64,000 nucleotides of DNA from DATATV01 sp035551355 (GCA_035551355.1 DASZNF010000144.1:51363-115362); one strand, 5' to 3'. Positions 1-10,346 are shown, numbered from the stretch's first letter. Notes: a model not told the origin generated them from the sequence alone. Made by a program: numbers and translations.

Positions 1-148
1 CCGTCAGCGCGTCGAAATCGGCCGGGATCTGCGGCACCCACGCGGTGTCCAGTCCGGCGGACTCGGCCCATTCGATGTCGGCCAGCATCCGTTCGACCTT
101 GCGCGCGGAATCGCCGCGCTCCGGCCCGATCATCACACCGATCTTCAT
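1..148 (-). CDS. F420-type LLM oxidoreductase, N-terminal part (cut by window edge)
   Basis: Only the first 49 codons are in the window. The protein begins MKIGVMIGPERGDSARKVER and continues with a stretch ending EWAESAGLDTAWVPQIPADF. This is the usual start of the luciferase-like (LLM) family that uses coenzyme F420: a first beta strand, then a helix leading to the G-[LF]-D-x-[VAL]-W strand. The ATG overlaps the stop of the mutase small-subunit gene by four bases (ATGA), so the two are probably translated together and this is the third gene of a mutase operon. The F420 assignment is family-based inference; the cofactor-binding half is not visible. Confidence 0.75.
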   Translation of the reverse strand, partial: MKIGVMIGPERGDSARKVERMLADIEWAESAGLDTAWVPQIPADFDALT

Positions 149-539
149 GCCTTCTCCAGAATCAGTGCGCGGACGCCGGCCACGATCGCGGCCAGCGAGG
201 TGCCGGTCGGGAAAACCGCCGCCGTGCCGACGGATTCGAGCTTCGGGATGTCGGCAGGCGGAATGGCGCCGCCGACGATCACCGCGATGTCCGCGGCGTC
301 GGCCGCGCGCAACGCCTCGATGACCCGGGCGGTCAGGGAGAGGTGAGCGCCGGACAGGATGCTCAGCCCGACGATGGCGACGTCCTCCTGCACGGCCGTG
401 GTCACGATGTCGTCGAACCGTCGCCGGATGCCGGTGAAGATCACCTCGAAACCGGCGTCGCGCAGCGCGCGGGCCACCACCTTGGCACCGCGGTCGTGAC
501 CGTCCAGACCGGGCTTGGCGATCAGCACTCGCGTCGTCA

Positions 540-540
<1 letters not shown>
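145..540 (-). CDS. B12-binding small subunit of acyl-CoA mutase
   Basis: A 131-residue cobalamin-binding domain. The base-off/His-on signature is intact: Asp13-x-His15-x-x-Gly18 in the first loop (GLDGHDRG), Ser60-x-Leu62, and Gly90-Gly91. His15 is the predicted lower cobalt ligand. The length fits stand-alone small subunits of isobutyryl- or 2-hydroxyisobutyryl-CoA mutases, not the fused C-terminal domain of classical methylmalonyl-CoA mutase. The ATG at 540 overlaps the large-subunit stop as TGATG, so the two subunits are translationally coupled. An upstream in-frame extension is open but has no advantage over this start. It should form the heteromeric mutase with the next gene. Confidence 0.92.
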
Positions 541-2117
<1,577 letters not shown>

Positions 2118-2143
2118 CACCGGATACGCTACTTGCACGCAAT

Positions 2144-2158
2144 GAGAATGCCAATACC
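2144..2158. promoter_or_regulatory. degenerate GAGAAT operator-like site
   Basis: GAGAATGCCAATACC has one intact half-site (GAGAAT) of the island's TetR-type inverted repeat and about half of the second. It lies in the 71-bp divergent promoter of the mutase and thiolase genes. It is counted as a weak member only because better copies occupy the other divergent promoters of the island. Confidence 0.35.
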
Positions 2159-2188
2159 ATCAGAGAAGAACGCCATACGGGAGGGTCG

Positions 2189-3355
2189 ATGACGGACGCA
2201 GTGATCATCAGTGCGGTACGCACCCCGGTCGGGACCGCGCGCAAGGGCACACTGACCGAGACACCCGCGGAAGACCTGGCCATTCACGTGCTCACCGAGG
2301 CCGTGCGCCGGTCCGGCCTGCCGGGCGCCAGTGTCGACGACGTGATCTTCGCCGAGTCCATGTACGGCGGCGGAGACCTGGCCCGCCATGCCGCGGTCGC
2401 CGCCGGCCTGACCCACGTGGCCGGCCAGGCCGTCAACCGGCACTGCGCGGGCAGCCTGGCCAGCGTGGCCGACGCGGCGGGCAGCATCCGGGCCGGGATG
2501 GACCGCGCGGTGATCGCCGGGGGCGTCGAATCCTCCTCGCTGAGCCCGAAGATCACCTGGCGGATTCCGGGTACCGAGGACACCGAGACCCGGCGGCCGC
2601 CCACCTTCCCCCAGACCGCCCACGCCACCGACGACGTGTCGCTGACCGTGGGCTGGAACGTCGCCCAGAAGTTCGGCATCAGCCGGGAACGGATGGACGC
2701 CTGGGCCGTCCGCTCGCACGCCCGGGCCATCGACGCCATCGACGCGGGCACCTTCGACGACGAGATCGCGCCGATCAAGGTGACCCGCAAGGACGGCACG
2801 ATCACCGAATTCGCGGTGGACGAACACCCCCGGCGGGACACCTCGCTGGAGAAGGTGGCCAAGCTCAGGCCGCTGCACCCGGAGATCGAGGGCTTCTCCA
2901 TCACCGCGGGCAATGCCTGCGGGGCCAACGACGGGGCCGCGGCGCTCGCGCTGGCCGCCGACGACCTGGTGCGCGAGTCCGGGCTGACCGTGCTGGGCTC
3001 GGTCCGGGCCTGGGCCGCGGTGGGTGTCGATCCGGCCCTGACCGGGGTCGGCGCGCTGGACGCGATCACCAAGGTGCTGCGCCGGGCCGGACTGTCCATT
3101 TCGGACGTACACCTGTGGGAGATCAACGAGGCGTTCTCGTCGGTGCCGGTGGCGGCCTGCCAGGAGCTGGGCATCGACGAGGAGCTGGTCAACATCCACG
3201 GCAGTGGGTGCAGCCTCGGCCACGCGGTCGCGGCCACCGGCGGGCGGATGCTGACCACGCTGATCCACGCGTTGCGCCGGCGCGGCGGGGGCATCGGCGT
3301 CGCCGCGATGTGCGCCGGCGGCGGCCAGGGTGGCGCGGTCGTCGTCGAAGCCTGA
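2189..3355 (+). CDS. thiolase (acetyl-CoA acyltransferase)
   Basis: A 388-residue thiolase with the complete catalytic set: nucleophile Cys86 in NRHCAGS, the NEAF motif at 313-316, His345 in CSLGHAVAATGGR and the acid/base Cys375 in CAGGGQG. It should cleave a 3-ketoacyl-CoA with free CoA, the last step of a beta-oxidation round. The start chosen is the ATG behind GGGAGGGTCG, at the start of the first beta strand (MTDAVIISAVRTPVG); upstream in-frame codons overlap the mutase promoter. It is transcribed away from the mutase operon and converges on the dehydrogenase at 3372. The chain length of the substrate cannot be told from sequence. Confidence 0.93.
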   Translation: MTDAVIISAVRTPVGTARKGTLTETPAEDLAIHVLTEAVRRSGLPGASVDDVIFAESMYGGGDLARHAAVAAGLTHVAGQAVNRHCAGSLASVADAAGSIRAGMDRAVIAGGVESSSLSPKITWRIPGTEDTETRRPPTFPQTAHATDDVSLTVGWNVAQKFGISRERMDAWAVRSHARAIDAIDAGTFDDEIAPIKVTRKDGTITEFAVDEHPRRDTSLEKVAKLRPLHPEIEGFSITAGNACGANDGAAALALAADDLVRESGLTVLGSVRAWAAVGVDPALTGVGALDAITKVLRRAGLSISDVHLWEINEAFSSVPVAACQELGIDEELVNIHGSGCSLGHAVAATGGRMLTTLIHALRRRGGGIGVAAMCAGGGQGGAVVVEA

Positions 3356-3371
3356 CCGTCCGGACGCGGGC

Positions 3372-4148
3372 TCAGCGCACGTCGATGGCCTGGTCGAGCA
3401 CCCCGAGATCGGCGCCGAGTCCCCCGGCCACCGCCCGGGTCACCGCGACGTCCTTGACCAGGAACTCGGACACGGCCTCGGTGAACGCGGCGACCGATCC
3501 CCGGCCGGCCACCGCGGTCAGGGCGCGGCTGGCGGCGCTGCCGTGCGGTAGCGCCGCCAGCAACGACTCCTCGGCCACCCCGAGCTCCCCGGCCAGCCGG
3601 ACCGCCTCGCGCAGCAACCCGATGTTGGCCGCGAACACCGCGTTGTTGATCAGCTTGACCCGCTGCCCCGCGCCCAGCGGCCCCAGATGCAGCACCGGAT
3701 CGCCGTAGCAGCCCAGGATCGGCCGCATTCGCGCGACGGCGGACTCCGGCCCGCCGACCAGCAGGGTGATCCGGCCGGCCGCGACATCGGGCGGGCCGCC
3801 GCTGACCGGCGCGTCCACCACCTCGACCCCACGCGCCGCGATCAGCTCCACGGTGCGCGGACTGCCGGTGGTGTGCACGACCACGGTGGCCCCGGCGGGC
3901 AGCGCGCCGATCAGCTCGTCATCCAGACACACCGCGCGCACCTGTTCGTCGGTGTAGACGCACACCAGCACGGCCTCGGCGCCTTCCGCGACCCCGGTGA
4001 GGTCACCGGCCGCCGTCACACCCTCGGCCGCCAGCGCGGCCCGCTTCTCCTTGGTACGGCCCAGGACCCGCACCTCGTGGCCGGCGGCCAGCAGGCGGCC
4101 CACCATGGGGCGGCCGATCCGTCCGGCGCCGACGAATCCGATGCGCAT
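3372..4148 (-). CDS. NAD(P)-dependent dehydrogenase, 3-hydroxyisobutyrate dehydrogenase family
   Basis: A 258-residue member of the beta-hydroxyacid dehydrogenase family. It has the Rossmann loop GFVGAGRIGRPM at residues 4-15, the substrate-binding DAPVSGGP motif, and the catalytic lysine in QRVKLINN. At about 30 residues below the usual length, its helical C-terminal domain is compact. It probably oxidises a small hydroxyacid or its semialdehyde/alcohol. The ATG overlaps, as TGATG, the stop of a 19-codon reading frame that carries the only strong ribosome-binding site in the vicinity, so translation may depend on that small frame. A paralogue lies at 15854-16756. Confidence 0.88.
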   Translation of the reverse strand: MRIGFVGAGRIGRPMVGRLLAAGHEVRVLGRTKEKRAALAAEGVTAAGDLTGVAEGAEAVLVCVYTDEQVRAVCLDDELIGALPAGATVVVHTTGSPRTVELIAARGVEVVDAPVSGGPPDVAAGRITLLVGGPESAVARMRPILGCYGDPVLHLGPLGAGQRVKLINNAVFAANIGLLREAVRLAGELGVAEESLLAALPHGSAASRALTAVAGRGSVAAFTEAVSEFLVKDVAVTRAVAGGLGADLGVLDQAIDVR

Positions 4149-4207
4149 CAGCTCTTCTCCCGAACGACCACGGCGCGAGCCGGATGCGAAACGTCGAGCA
4201 GTTGCAT
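4148..4207 (-). CDS. putative 19-residue leader peptide coupled to the dehydrogenase
   Basis: A reading frame of 19 codons starts at an ATG seven bases after a strong GGAGG Shine-Dalgarno and ends in TGATG, the stop overlapping the start of the downstream dehydrogenase. The encoded peptide is MQLLDVSHPARAVVVREKS, with no membrane segment or known motif. The arrangement suggests a leader peptide that loads ribosomes for the dehydrogenase. It could also be the trimmed remnant of a longer gene. No homology is claimed. Confidence 0.4.
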   Translation of the reverse strand: MQLLDVSHPARAVVVREKS

Positions 4208-4253
4208 GGGTTTCCTCCTCGTCGTTACCTGAACCTGGCCTGTACCACGAGAA

Positions 4254-5600
4254 TCAGTCCAGTGACTCCACGAAGCCGCGCAGCTGACGGATGGTGCGGC
4301 ACTCCACCACGCTGGTGCAGTGCCGGGTGTACCGGCCGATCACCGAGTCTCCGCCGTCCCACGATGATCTCGGCTCCGGGTTGAGCCAGTGCAGCTGGCC
4401 GGCCCGGGCGGCGATCGCGGCCAGGGCGTCGGCCCCGGGCTCGTGGTAGTTCGTCCGGGCGTCGCCCAGGATCAGCACCGTGCTGCGCGGACTCAGCCCG
4501 GCGGAAAACCGGTCGCGGAACGTGCGCAGCACGTTGCCGTAGTCCGAACGCCCGTCCAGCCACACGCCGGCCGAACGGTCGTTGATGATCCGGGCCGCCG
4601 CGGCCAGATCACCGGCCGCTTCGGCGAACACGTCGGTCACCTCCGCCACACCGTCCACGAACACGAAGGAGCGGACCGAGGCGAACTCGGTGCGCAGCGC
4701 GTGGGTCAGGCGCAGGGTGAACGCGGCGAAGGTGGCGACCGATCCGGAGATATCGGCCAGCACGACCAGCCGCGGCTTGGCCGGCCGCCGGGGCCGCAGC
4801 ACCGGTTGCGCCGGAACCCCACCGGCCGACAGCGAACGCCGGATGGTGCGCCGGAAGTCCAGCACGCCCCGGGCGGCGTGCCTGCGCTTGGCGGTCAGCC
4901 GGGCGGCCAGTTTCCGGGCCAGCGGCGCGATTGTGGCGTGCAGCGCGTCGGCTTCGCCCTGGCCGCCGCGCAGCAGATCGACGTCCTCGGGCAGCGGGCG
5001 GCGCAGCGTCCCGGCCACCGCGGCCGCCCCGCGGTCGGCGACCAGGCGGCGACGGATCTCGGCCGCCACCTCCCGCTGGGTCCGCAGCACGGCGGCATCG
5101 GCCCGGTCGGCGGCCAGCCGCCGATCCAGGTCGGTCGACTCGTTGCGGTCGGCGCGCAGCGCGGCCCGCAGGCCGATCGGGCCGATGGCCCGCATGGTGC
5201 GCGACTGGTACACGGTGCCGCCCACCGGCAGGCCGGGTTCGATTCCGGCGTGCCGGTCCACCAGCACCGCGATCACCCGCCGGAGCAGCTCGTGGTCCCC
5301 GGCGCTCAGCGCGCCGGCCAGTGCGGCGCGCAGGGCCGCGTCGGACAGCCGGGCCAGCGGGCTGCCGTCGGATTCTCGCGCCGGGCCGGGCTGGTCGGCG
5401 AAATACAGATCGAAGACCAGATCGAAGGTGGGCTGCCGGGTGGCGTCCTTGATCAGCGTGGCGCGCAAGACGGCTTTCAGCGTCGCCCGGTCGAACCGGT
5501 CGGTCGCGGTCAGCGCGCGGGCGGCGTCGATGTGCTCGGACAGCGCGACGGGCACTCCGGTGGCCCGCAACTCGCGCACCAGTCCGTCCACAAGAGACAC
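4254..5600 (-). CDS. VWA-domain protein, CoxE-like
   Basis: A 448-residue protein with an alpha-helical N-terminal half and a C-terminal von Willebrand A domain. The metal-ion-dependent adhesion site is visible as Asp283-x-Ser285-x-Ser287 (LADISGS). An Arg-rich linker (RPRRPAKPR) precedes the domain. The GTG start overlaps the stop of the MoxR gene (TAGTG), so the two are coupled. MoxR/VWA pairs such as CoxD/CoxE act as AAA+ chaperone and adaptor that insert metals or mature enzymes; here the client could be one of the oxidoreductases of this island, which is inference. No signal peptide is seen, so it is cytoplasmic. Confidence 0.88.
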   Translation of the reverse strand: MSLVDGLVRELRATGVPVALSEHIDAARALTATDRFDRATLKAVLRATLIKDATRQPTFDLVFDLYFADQPGPARESDGSPLARLSDAALRAALAGALSAGDHELLRRVIAVLVDRHAGIEPGLPVGGTVYQSRTMRAIGPIGLRAALRADRNESTDLDRRLAADRADAAVLRTQREVAAEIRRRLVADRGAAAVAGTLRRPLPEDVDLLRGGQGEADALHATIAPLARKLAARLTAKRRHAARGVLDFRRTIRRSLSAGGVPAQPVLRPRRPAKPRLVVLADISGSVATFAAFTLRLTHALRTEFASVRSFVFVDGVAEVTDVFAEAAGDLAAAARIINDRSAGVWLDGRSDYGNVLRTFRDRFSAGLSPRSTVLILGDARTNYHEPGADALAAIAARAGQLHWLNPEPRSSWDGGDSVIGRYTRHCTSVVECRTIRQLRGFVESLD

Positions 5601-6454
5601 TACGCTCGCCCCTCGGTCAGCAGCGTCGCGGTGACCAGCTCGATGTCCGACTGATTCTTCAGCAGCACGCCAAGCCCTTGTGCCAGCGCGGAATCGTCCA
5701 CCTCGGACACGTCAAGGGCGAGCAGGACCCGAGCCCAGTCCAGGGTTTCCGAGATCGAGGGCTTCTTGCGCAGTTCCAGCCGGCGCAGCGTGCGCACCAC
5801 CTCGGCGATCCGCTCGGCCACGACGGCGGCGAGGCCGGGCACGTGCGCGCGGACGATCTCGCTCTCCCGTTCCGGGCTCGGATACCCGATGTGCAGGTAC
5901 AGGCAGCGCCGCTTGAGAGCCTCGGACAGCTCGCGACTGTTGTTCGAGGTGAGGAACACCCGCGGGTGGGTGCGAGCTCGCACGGTGCCGAGCTCGGGGA
6001 TGGAGACCTGGTACTCGGACAGCACCTCCAACAGCAGTGCCTCGGTTTCCATGTCCAGCCGGTCCACCTCGTCGATCAGCAACACCGCGCGCCGGGTACT
6101 GCGGATCGCGGCCAGCAGTGGGCGCTCCAACAGGAAGCGCTCGCTGAAAATGTCCTGCTCCACGGCATCCCAGGAGGACTCGGGCGCGGCCTGCAGGCGG
6201 ATGAGCTGCTTGCGGTAGTCCCATTCGTACAGCGCTTTGGCCTCGTCGAGTCCCTCGTAGCACTGCAACCGGATCAGCGGCGCGCCGTCGAGTTCGGCCA
6301 CCGCCTTGGCCAGCGCCGTCTTGCCGGTGCCGGCCGGGCCTTCCACCAGGATCGGTTTGTCGATCCGGTCGGCCAGATCGACCGTGACGGCGGTCTGCGC
6401 GTCCGGCAGGTAACCGGTCGCGCGCAGCGCCTCCGCGAGCTCCGCGTGAGTCAT
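5600..6454 (-). CDS. MoxR-family AAA+ ATPase, CoxD-like
   Basis: A 284-residue single AAA+ module. Walker A is GPAGTGKT at 39-46, Walker B is LLIDEVDR with Asp128 and Glu129, and sensor 1 is in FLTSNNSREL. The arginine-rich stretch after it (LKRRCLYLHI) is typical of the MoxR clade. It should form a ring that remodels a client together with the VWA protein encoded immediately downstream. The gene starts 15 bp from a well-conserved copy of the island's inverted repeat and is divergent from the acyl-CoA dehydrogenase pair, so it is probably co-regulated with it. Confidence 0.93.
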   Translation of the reverse strand: MTHAELAEALRATGYLPDAQTAVTVDLADRIDKPILVEGPAGTGKTALAKAVAELDGAPLIRLQCYEGLDEAKALYEWDYRKQLIRLQAAPESSWDAVEQDIFSERFLLERPLLAAIRSTRRAVLLIDEVDRLDMETEALLLEVLSEYQVSIPELGTVRARTHPRVFLTSNNSRELSEALKRRCLYLHIGYPSPERESEIVRAHVPGLAAVVAERIAEVVRTLRRLELRKKPSISETLDWARVLLALDVSEVDDSALAQGLGVLLKNQSDIELVTATLLTEGRA

Positions 6455-6468
6455 CGACCAACCCCTTT

Positions 6469-6483
6469 GAGAATGTCATTCTG
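6469..6483. promoter_or_regulatory. TetR-type operator GAGAATGTCATTCTG
   Basis: This inverted repeat matches the consensus GAGAAT-N3-ATTCTC at 11 of 12 arm positions. It lies between the divergent starts of the MoxR gene (6454) and the acyl-CoA dehydrogenase (6511), where it could control both directions. Confidence 0.75.
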
Positions 6484-6510
6484 CTATCGTCAGAATATGG
6501 TTTCTACGTC

Positions 6511-7656
6511 GTGGTGCGCCAGATGAATCTCGACCTGACGCCCGACCAGCGCCTGTTCCATGCGGCCACCAAGGACTTTCTCGACGCCACCATGCCGATC
6601 AGCCGGGTGCGTGAGCTGGCCGAGGCCGACCGCGGGTTCGACCCGGCATGGTGGCGGCGGGGCGCCGAACTCGGCTGGACCGCGATGCTCGTGCCGGATG
6701 CCCTCGGTGGCGGCAGCGTGTCCGGCCTGCCCATGTCCGATCTGGCCGTCGTGGCCGAGGAACTGGGCCGGCACTGCGCTCCCGGGCCGCTGCCGACCAC
6801 CAGCGCGGTGCTGACCGGCCTGGTCCGGGAGGATGCCCGGTTCGCCGACGTCATCGGCGCGATCGTCGCAGGCGAAACCGTTGCCGCGTGGGCGTTCTAC
6901 CCGCCCGGCCGCGGACTGGACCAGACCGCCCCGGGCGCCTGGGCCGAACCGGACGGGGCGGGGTACCGGCTGACCGGTGCGGTCGACCGGGTCGAATCGG
7001 CCGACCAGGCCGAGATTTTCCTGGTCAGCGCGCGATCTCCGGACGGCCCGGTGCAGTTGCTGGTTCCGGCGGCCGCGCCCGGTGTCTCGATCACCCCCAC
7101 CTGGACCCTGGACCTGGTCCGGCGGACCGCGCTGGTCCAGTTCAGCGACGTGCTGCTCGGGGCGGACGGGGTGGTGCAGCAGGGCCTGGCGGCCGAGGAG
7201 GCCTTCGCCGCGCAGCTACGGGTCGCCGCCGTCGTGGCCTGTGCCGAGATGGCCGGCGCGACCGACCGGACCGTGGAGTTCACCGTCCAGTGGATGTTCG
7301 ACCGATACACCTTCGGCCGGCCGCTGGCCTCCTTCCAGGCGCTCAAACACCGCATGGCGGACAACAAGACCTGGCTGGAAGCCTGCCTCGCCACCTCCGC
7401 CGCCGCGGCCCGGGCCCTGGACGACGATCCGGCGGGCGCGGCGATCGCGGTCAGCGCGGCCAAGTCCTATGTCGGCGGCAAGGCCCCGTCCGTCATCCAG
7501 GACTGCACGCAACTGCACGGCGGTATCGGCGTGACCTGGGAGCACGACATCCACCTCTACCTGCGCCGGGTGACCCTGTACCAAGCCCTGTACGGGACCC
7601 CGGAAGAACATCGCCGCCGGATCGCCGAGCTGATCACGCCAGGAGCCGCCGCATGA
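6511..7656 (+). CDS. acyl-CoA dehydrogenase (subunit 1 of pair)
   Basis: A 381-residue flavin acyl-CoA dehydrogenase with the C-terminal-domain motifs TFGRPLASFQALKHRMAD and QLHGGIGVTWEHDIHLYLRR. The middle domain is divergent. It overlaps the next dehydrogenase by ATGA; paired genes of this kind in actinobacteria make alpha2beta2 enzymes for bulky side chains (ChsE type, family knowledge). The start is ambiguous: a GTG at 6511 follows the -10-like TATGGT (6496-6501) at leaderless spacing, while an ATG at 6523 begins the conserved text (MNLDLTPDQ). No Shine-Dalgarno supports either. Confidence 0.9.
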   Translation: MVRQMNLDLTPDQRLFHAATKDFLDATMPISRVRELAEADRGFDPAWWRRGAELGWTAMLVPDALGGGSVSGLPMSDLAVVAEELGRHCAPGPLPTTSAVLTGLVREDARFADVIGAIVAGETVAAWAFYPPGRGLDQTAPGAWAEPDGAGYRLTGAVDRVESADQAEIFLVSARSPDGPVQLLVPAAAPGVSITPTWTLDLVRRTALVQFSDVLLGADGVVQQGLAAEEAFAAQLRVAAVVACAEMAGATDRTVEFTVQWMFDRYTFGRPLASFQALKHRMADNKTWLEACLATSAAAARALDDDPAGAAIAVSAAKSYVGGKAPSVIQDCTQLHGGIGVTWEHDIHLYLRRVTLYQALYGTPEEHRRRIAELITPGAAA

Positions 7657-8882
7657 GCACCGATGTCGAAAACTTCCGGTCCGACGCGCGGCGCTGGCTC
7701 AAGGCCACCATGCCGCCCGCGCCGGACCAGCCCGGCATGCCCGGCATGCCCGGCGACGACGCGGTGTGGCCGCGGGCCCGGGTGCTGCAGCGGATGCTCT
7801 GGGACGGTGGATTCGCCGGGATCTGCTTTCCCCGGGAGTACGGCGGGCTCGGCCTCACGCCGGCTCATCAGCGGGCCTTCACCGAGGAGTCGCTGGGCTA
7901 CGAGATGCCGCTGGTGCTCAACCTGCCGACCTTCGGCGTATGCGCACCGACCATTCTGGACGCGGGCACCGAGGAGCAGAAGCGCCGCCACCTCCCGGCC
8001 GTGCTGCGCGGCGAGGAAATCCTGGTGCAGTTCCTGTCCGAGCCCAAGGGCGGCTCCGATCTGGCCGGGCTGACCACCCGGGCCGAGCGGGACGGCGATG
8101 TCTGGGTGCTCAACGGCTCGAAGATCTGGAGCTCCAGCGCGTTCGCCGGGGACTATGCGCTGTGCCTGGCCCGCACCGACTGGGACGCGCCCAAACACCG
8201 CGGCCTGACCATGTTCCTGATGCCGGTGCACGCCAAGGGGGTCACGATCCAGCGAATCCGGCAGACCAACGGATCGGACGAGTTCTGCCAGGAGTTCTTC
8301 GACGACGTCCTGCTGCCCGCCGACTGCGTGCTCGGCGAGGTCAACGGCGGCTGGGCGGTGGCGTCCCAGCAACTGTTCCACGAGCGCAACGCCATGGGCG
8401 GCGGCTCACCGTATTTCAGTGGCGCGCGGCCCCGGATCGGTGGCGAGGCCATGGATCTGGTCGAGCTGGCCCACCGGACCGGTCAACTCGGCGATCCCCG
8501 GGTGCGGGAGGACCTCGGCGAGGCGTGGGCCATGCGGCTGGTGGAGGAGCAACTCGTCGCCCGCATCGGCCAGGCCATGGCCTCGGGCGCGATGCAACCG
8601 GCGGCCGCCTCGATCATCCGGCTGTTCAAAGCCGAAAGCATCCTGCTGCAGACCGGGACCGCGATGCTGTTGGCCGGTGCGACCGCGGTCACCGGTGGGC
8701 CCGGCGGTGCGCCCGGGCTGGGGCAGGTCAGCCAGGACTTCATCTACCAGCAGTCCAACGCGATCGCCGGCGGCAGCGTGGAGATGGCCCGCAACGTGAT
8801 CAGCGAACGCGTGCTGGGCATGCCCCGGGAGTACGCCGCCGACCGTGATGTGCCGTTCCGTCAGGTCAAGCAGGGCCGCTGA
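7653..8882 (+). CDS. acyl-CoA dehydrogenase (subunit 2 of pair)
   Basis: A 409-residue acyl-CoA dehydrogenase, the likely partner of the preceding one. It shows FPREYGGLGL near the N terminus, the flavin-contacting FLSEPKGGSDLAGL and WVLNGSKIWSSSA of the middle domain, and the C-terminal IAGGSVEMARNVISERVLG. In medium-chain enzymes the catalytic base falls near this last motif, but here the position is Gly, as in the IVD/ChsE-like branch where the base sits on another helix. The ATGA overlap gives 1:1 translation. It probably introduces the 2,3-double bond into a branched or ring-bearing acyl-CoA. Confidence 0.92.
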   Translation: MSTDVENFRSDARRWLKATMPPAPDQPGMPGMPGDDAVWPRARVLQRMLWDGGFAGICFPREYGGLGLTPAHQRAFTEESLGYEMPLVLNLPTFGVCAPTILDAGTEEQKRRHLPAVLRGEEILVQFLSEPKGGSDLAGLTTRAERDGDVWVLNGSKIWSSSAFAGDYALCLARTDWDAPKHRGLTMFLMPVHAKGVTIQRIRQTNGSDEFCQEFFDDVLLPADCVLGEVNGGWAVASQQLFHERNAMGGGSPYFSGARPRIGGEAMDLVELAHRTGQLGDPRVREDLGEAWAMRLVEEQLVARIGQAMASGAMQPAAASIIRLFKAESILLQTGTAMLLAGATAVTGGPGGAPGLGQVSQDFIYQQSNAIAGGSVEMARNVISERVLGMPREYAADRDVPFRQVKQGR

Positions 8883-8897
8883 GCCCCAGACCACTTG

Positions 8898-10346
8898 CTA
8901 GGCAACGATTCTGGCCAGGGTCTTGGTCTCAAGGAATTCCTCGAACCCGGCCACGCCCTTCTCCCGGCCGATGCCGGATTGCTTGTAGCCGCCGAAGGGC
9001 GTGTCGGAGAAGAAGTAGTTGCCGCCGTTGACGCTGAACGTCCCCGTCCGGATGCGGCGGGCCAGGGCGAGCGCCCGCCGCTCGTCGATGCCGTGGATCG
9101 CGCCGGACAGCCCGAACACCGAATCGTTGGCGATGCGCACCGCGTCCTCGTCGTCCTCGTACGGGATCATCGCCAGCACCGGGCCGAACACCTCCTCCTG
9201 GGCCAGTTCGCTCGCCGGGTCGACATTCGCCAGCAGCGTCGGGGTGTAGAAGAACCCCGGATCGACTTTCTCCCCGCCGGTCACCAGGGTGGCGCCGGCC
9301 GCGACGGCGCGCTCGACCATGCCGTGCACCTTGTTCCGCTGGCGTTCGCTGATCAGCGGACCCATGTAGGTGTTGGCATCACTGGGATCTCCGTAGCTGA
9401 CCCGGCCGAGGTACTTGCCGACCAGCTCGGCCAGCCGGTCGTGCTGGGCGCGCGGCACCAGCACCCGGGAGTTCAGCGCGCAGCCCTGCCCGGCGTGCAG
9501 GCAGATGCCGAACGCGGCGTGGATCGCGGCCGCCTTGAGGTCCGCGTCGTCCAGCACGATCAGCGCCGATTTCCCGCCCAGCTCAAGGAAGGTCTTCTTC
9601 ACCGTGTCGCTGGCCGCGGCCAGGATTCGCCTGCCGGTGGCGGTCGAGCCGGTGAAGCTGATCACGTCCACGTCCGGATGCCGGGTGAGCAACTCCCCCA
9701 CCGCGACCGCCGAGGAGGTCACGGCGTTCACCACCCCGGGCGGGATGTCGGTGCGCTCGGCGATCAGCCGGGCCAGTTCCAGGGTCACCAGCGGCGTGTC
9801 CGGGGCGCCCTTGAGCACCACCGTGCAGCCCGCGGCCAGCGCTGGCGCCAGCTTGGCCAGCGCCAGCTGAACCGGGAAGTTGTACGGGACGATCGCGGCG
9901 ACCACCCCGGCCGCTTCCTTCTCCAGCCACCGATGATGCCGCCGGCCCAGGAACTCGACCTCGCCCAGATCCTCGGTCAGCGAATAGTTTCGCAGCAGCT
10001 CGGCGTAGTAGCGCACCAGATCGATCGGGTCGTCCAGTTGCTGGCCGTGGGTCAGCGTGCGGGGCGCGCCGGCCTCGGCGATGAGCAGTTCGCGCAGCGC
10101 CTCCCGGTGTTCGGTCAGCGCGCGGAAAAGCTGGCCCAGGCAACGGATGCGCAGTGCCGGATCGGTGGCCCAGCCGGTGGTGGCGAACGCCCGGCGGGCC
10201 GCCGCGACCGCGGCGGCGGCCAGCTCGGCCGTGGCGTCCGGGGCTTCGCCGACGACCGCGCCGGTGGCCGGGTTGATCGAGGTGAACGTGCGGTCGGCGG
10301 TCACCAGGCGGCCGTCAATGAGCAGGCGGTAGTCCCCGGTCGGCAT
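8898..10346 (-). CDS. NAD(P)-dependent aldehyde dehydrogenase
   Basis: A 482-residue aldehyde dehydrogenase. The catalytic cysteine is in HAGQGCALNSR, the general base Glu in FLELGGKSA, the nucleotide loop in FTGSTATGRR, and the late EEVFGPVLAMIPY and PFGGYKQSGIGRE motifs are complete. It should oxidise an aldehyde intermediate to the acid before CoA activation. The ATG at 10346 lies nine bases after GGAGG; the GTG six bases earlier is too close to it. It is divergent from the LLM oxidoreductase across an operator-like inverted repeat and converges with the acyl-CoA dehydrogenase pair. Confidence 0.94.
   Translation of the reverse strand: MPTGDYRLLIDGRLVTADRTFTSINPATGAVVGEAPDATAELAAAAVAAARRAFATTGWATDPALRIRCLGQLFRALTEHREALRELLIAEAGAPRTLTHGQQLDDPIDLVRYYAELLRNYSLTEDLGEVEFLGRRHHRWLEKEAAGVVAAIVPYNFPVQLALAKLAPALAAGCTVVLKGAPDTPLVTLELARLIAERTDIPPGVVNAVTSSAVAVGELLTRHPDVDVISFTGSTATGRRILAAASDTVKKTFLELGGKSALIVLDDADLKAAAIHAAFGICLHAGQGCALNSRVLVPRAQHDRLAELVGKYLGRVSYGDPSDANTYMGPLISERQRNKVHGMVERAVAAGATLVTGGEKVDPGFFYTPTLLANVDPASELAQEEVFGPVLAMIPYEDDEDAVRIANDSVFGLSGAIHGIDERRALALARRIRTGTFSVNGGNYFFSDTPFGGYKQSGIGREKGVAGFEEFLETKTLARIVA

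Noticed and set aside
6648..7652. An upstream extension of the second acyl-CoA dehydrogenase.
   Set aside because: The extension overlaps the first dehydrogenase in another frame, and the true start is fixed by the ATGA overlap and the family N terminus.
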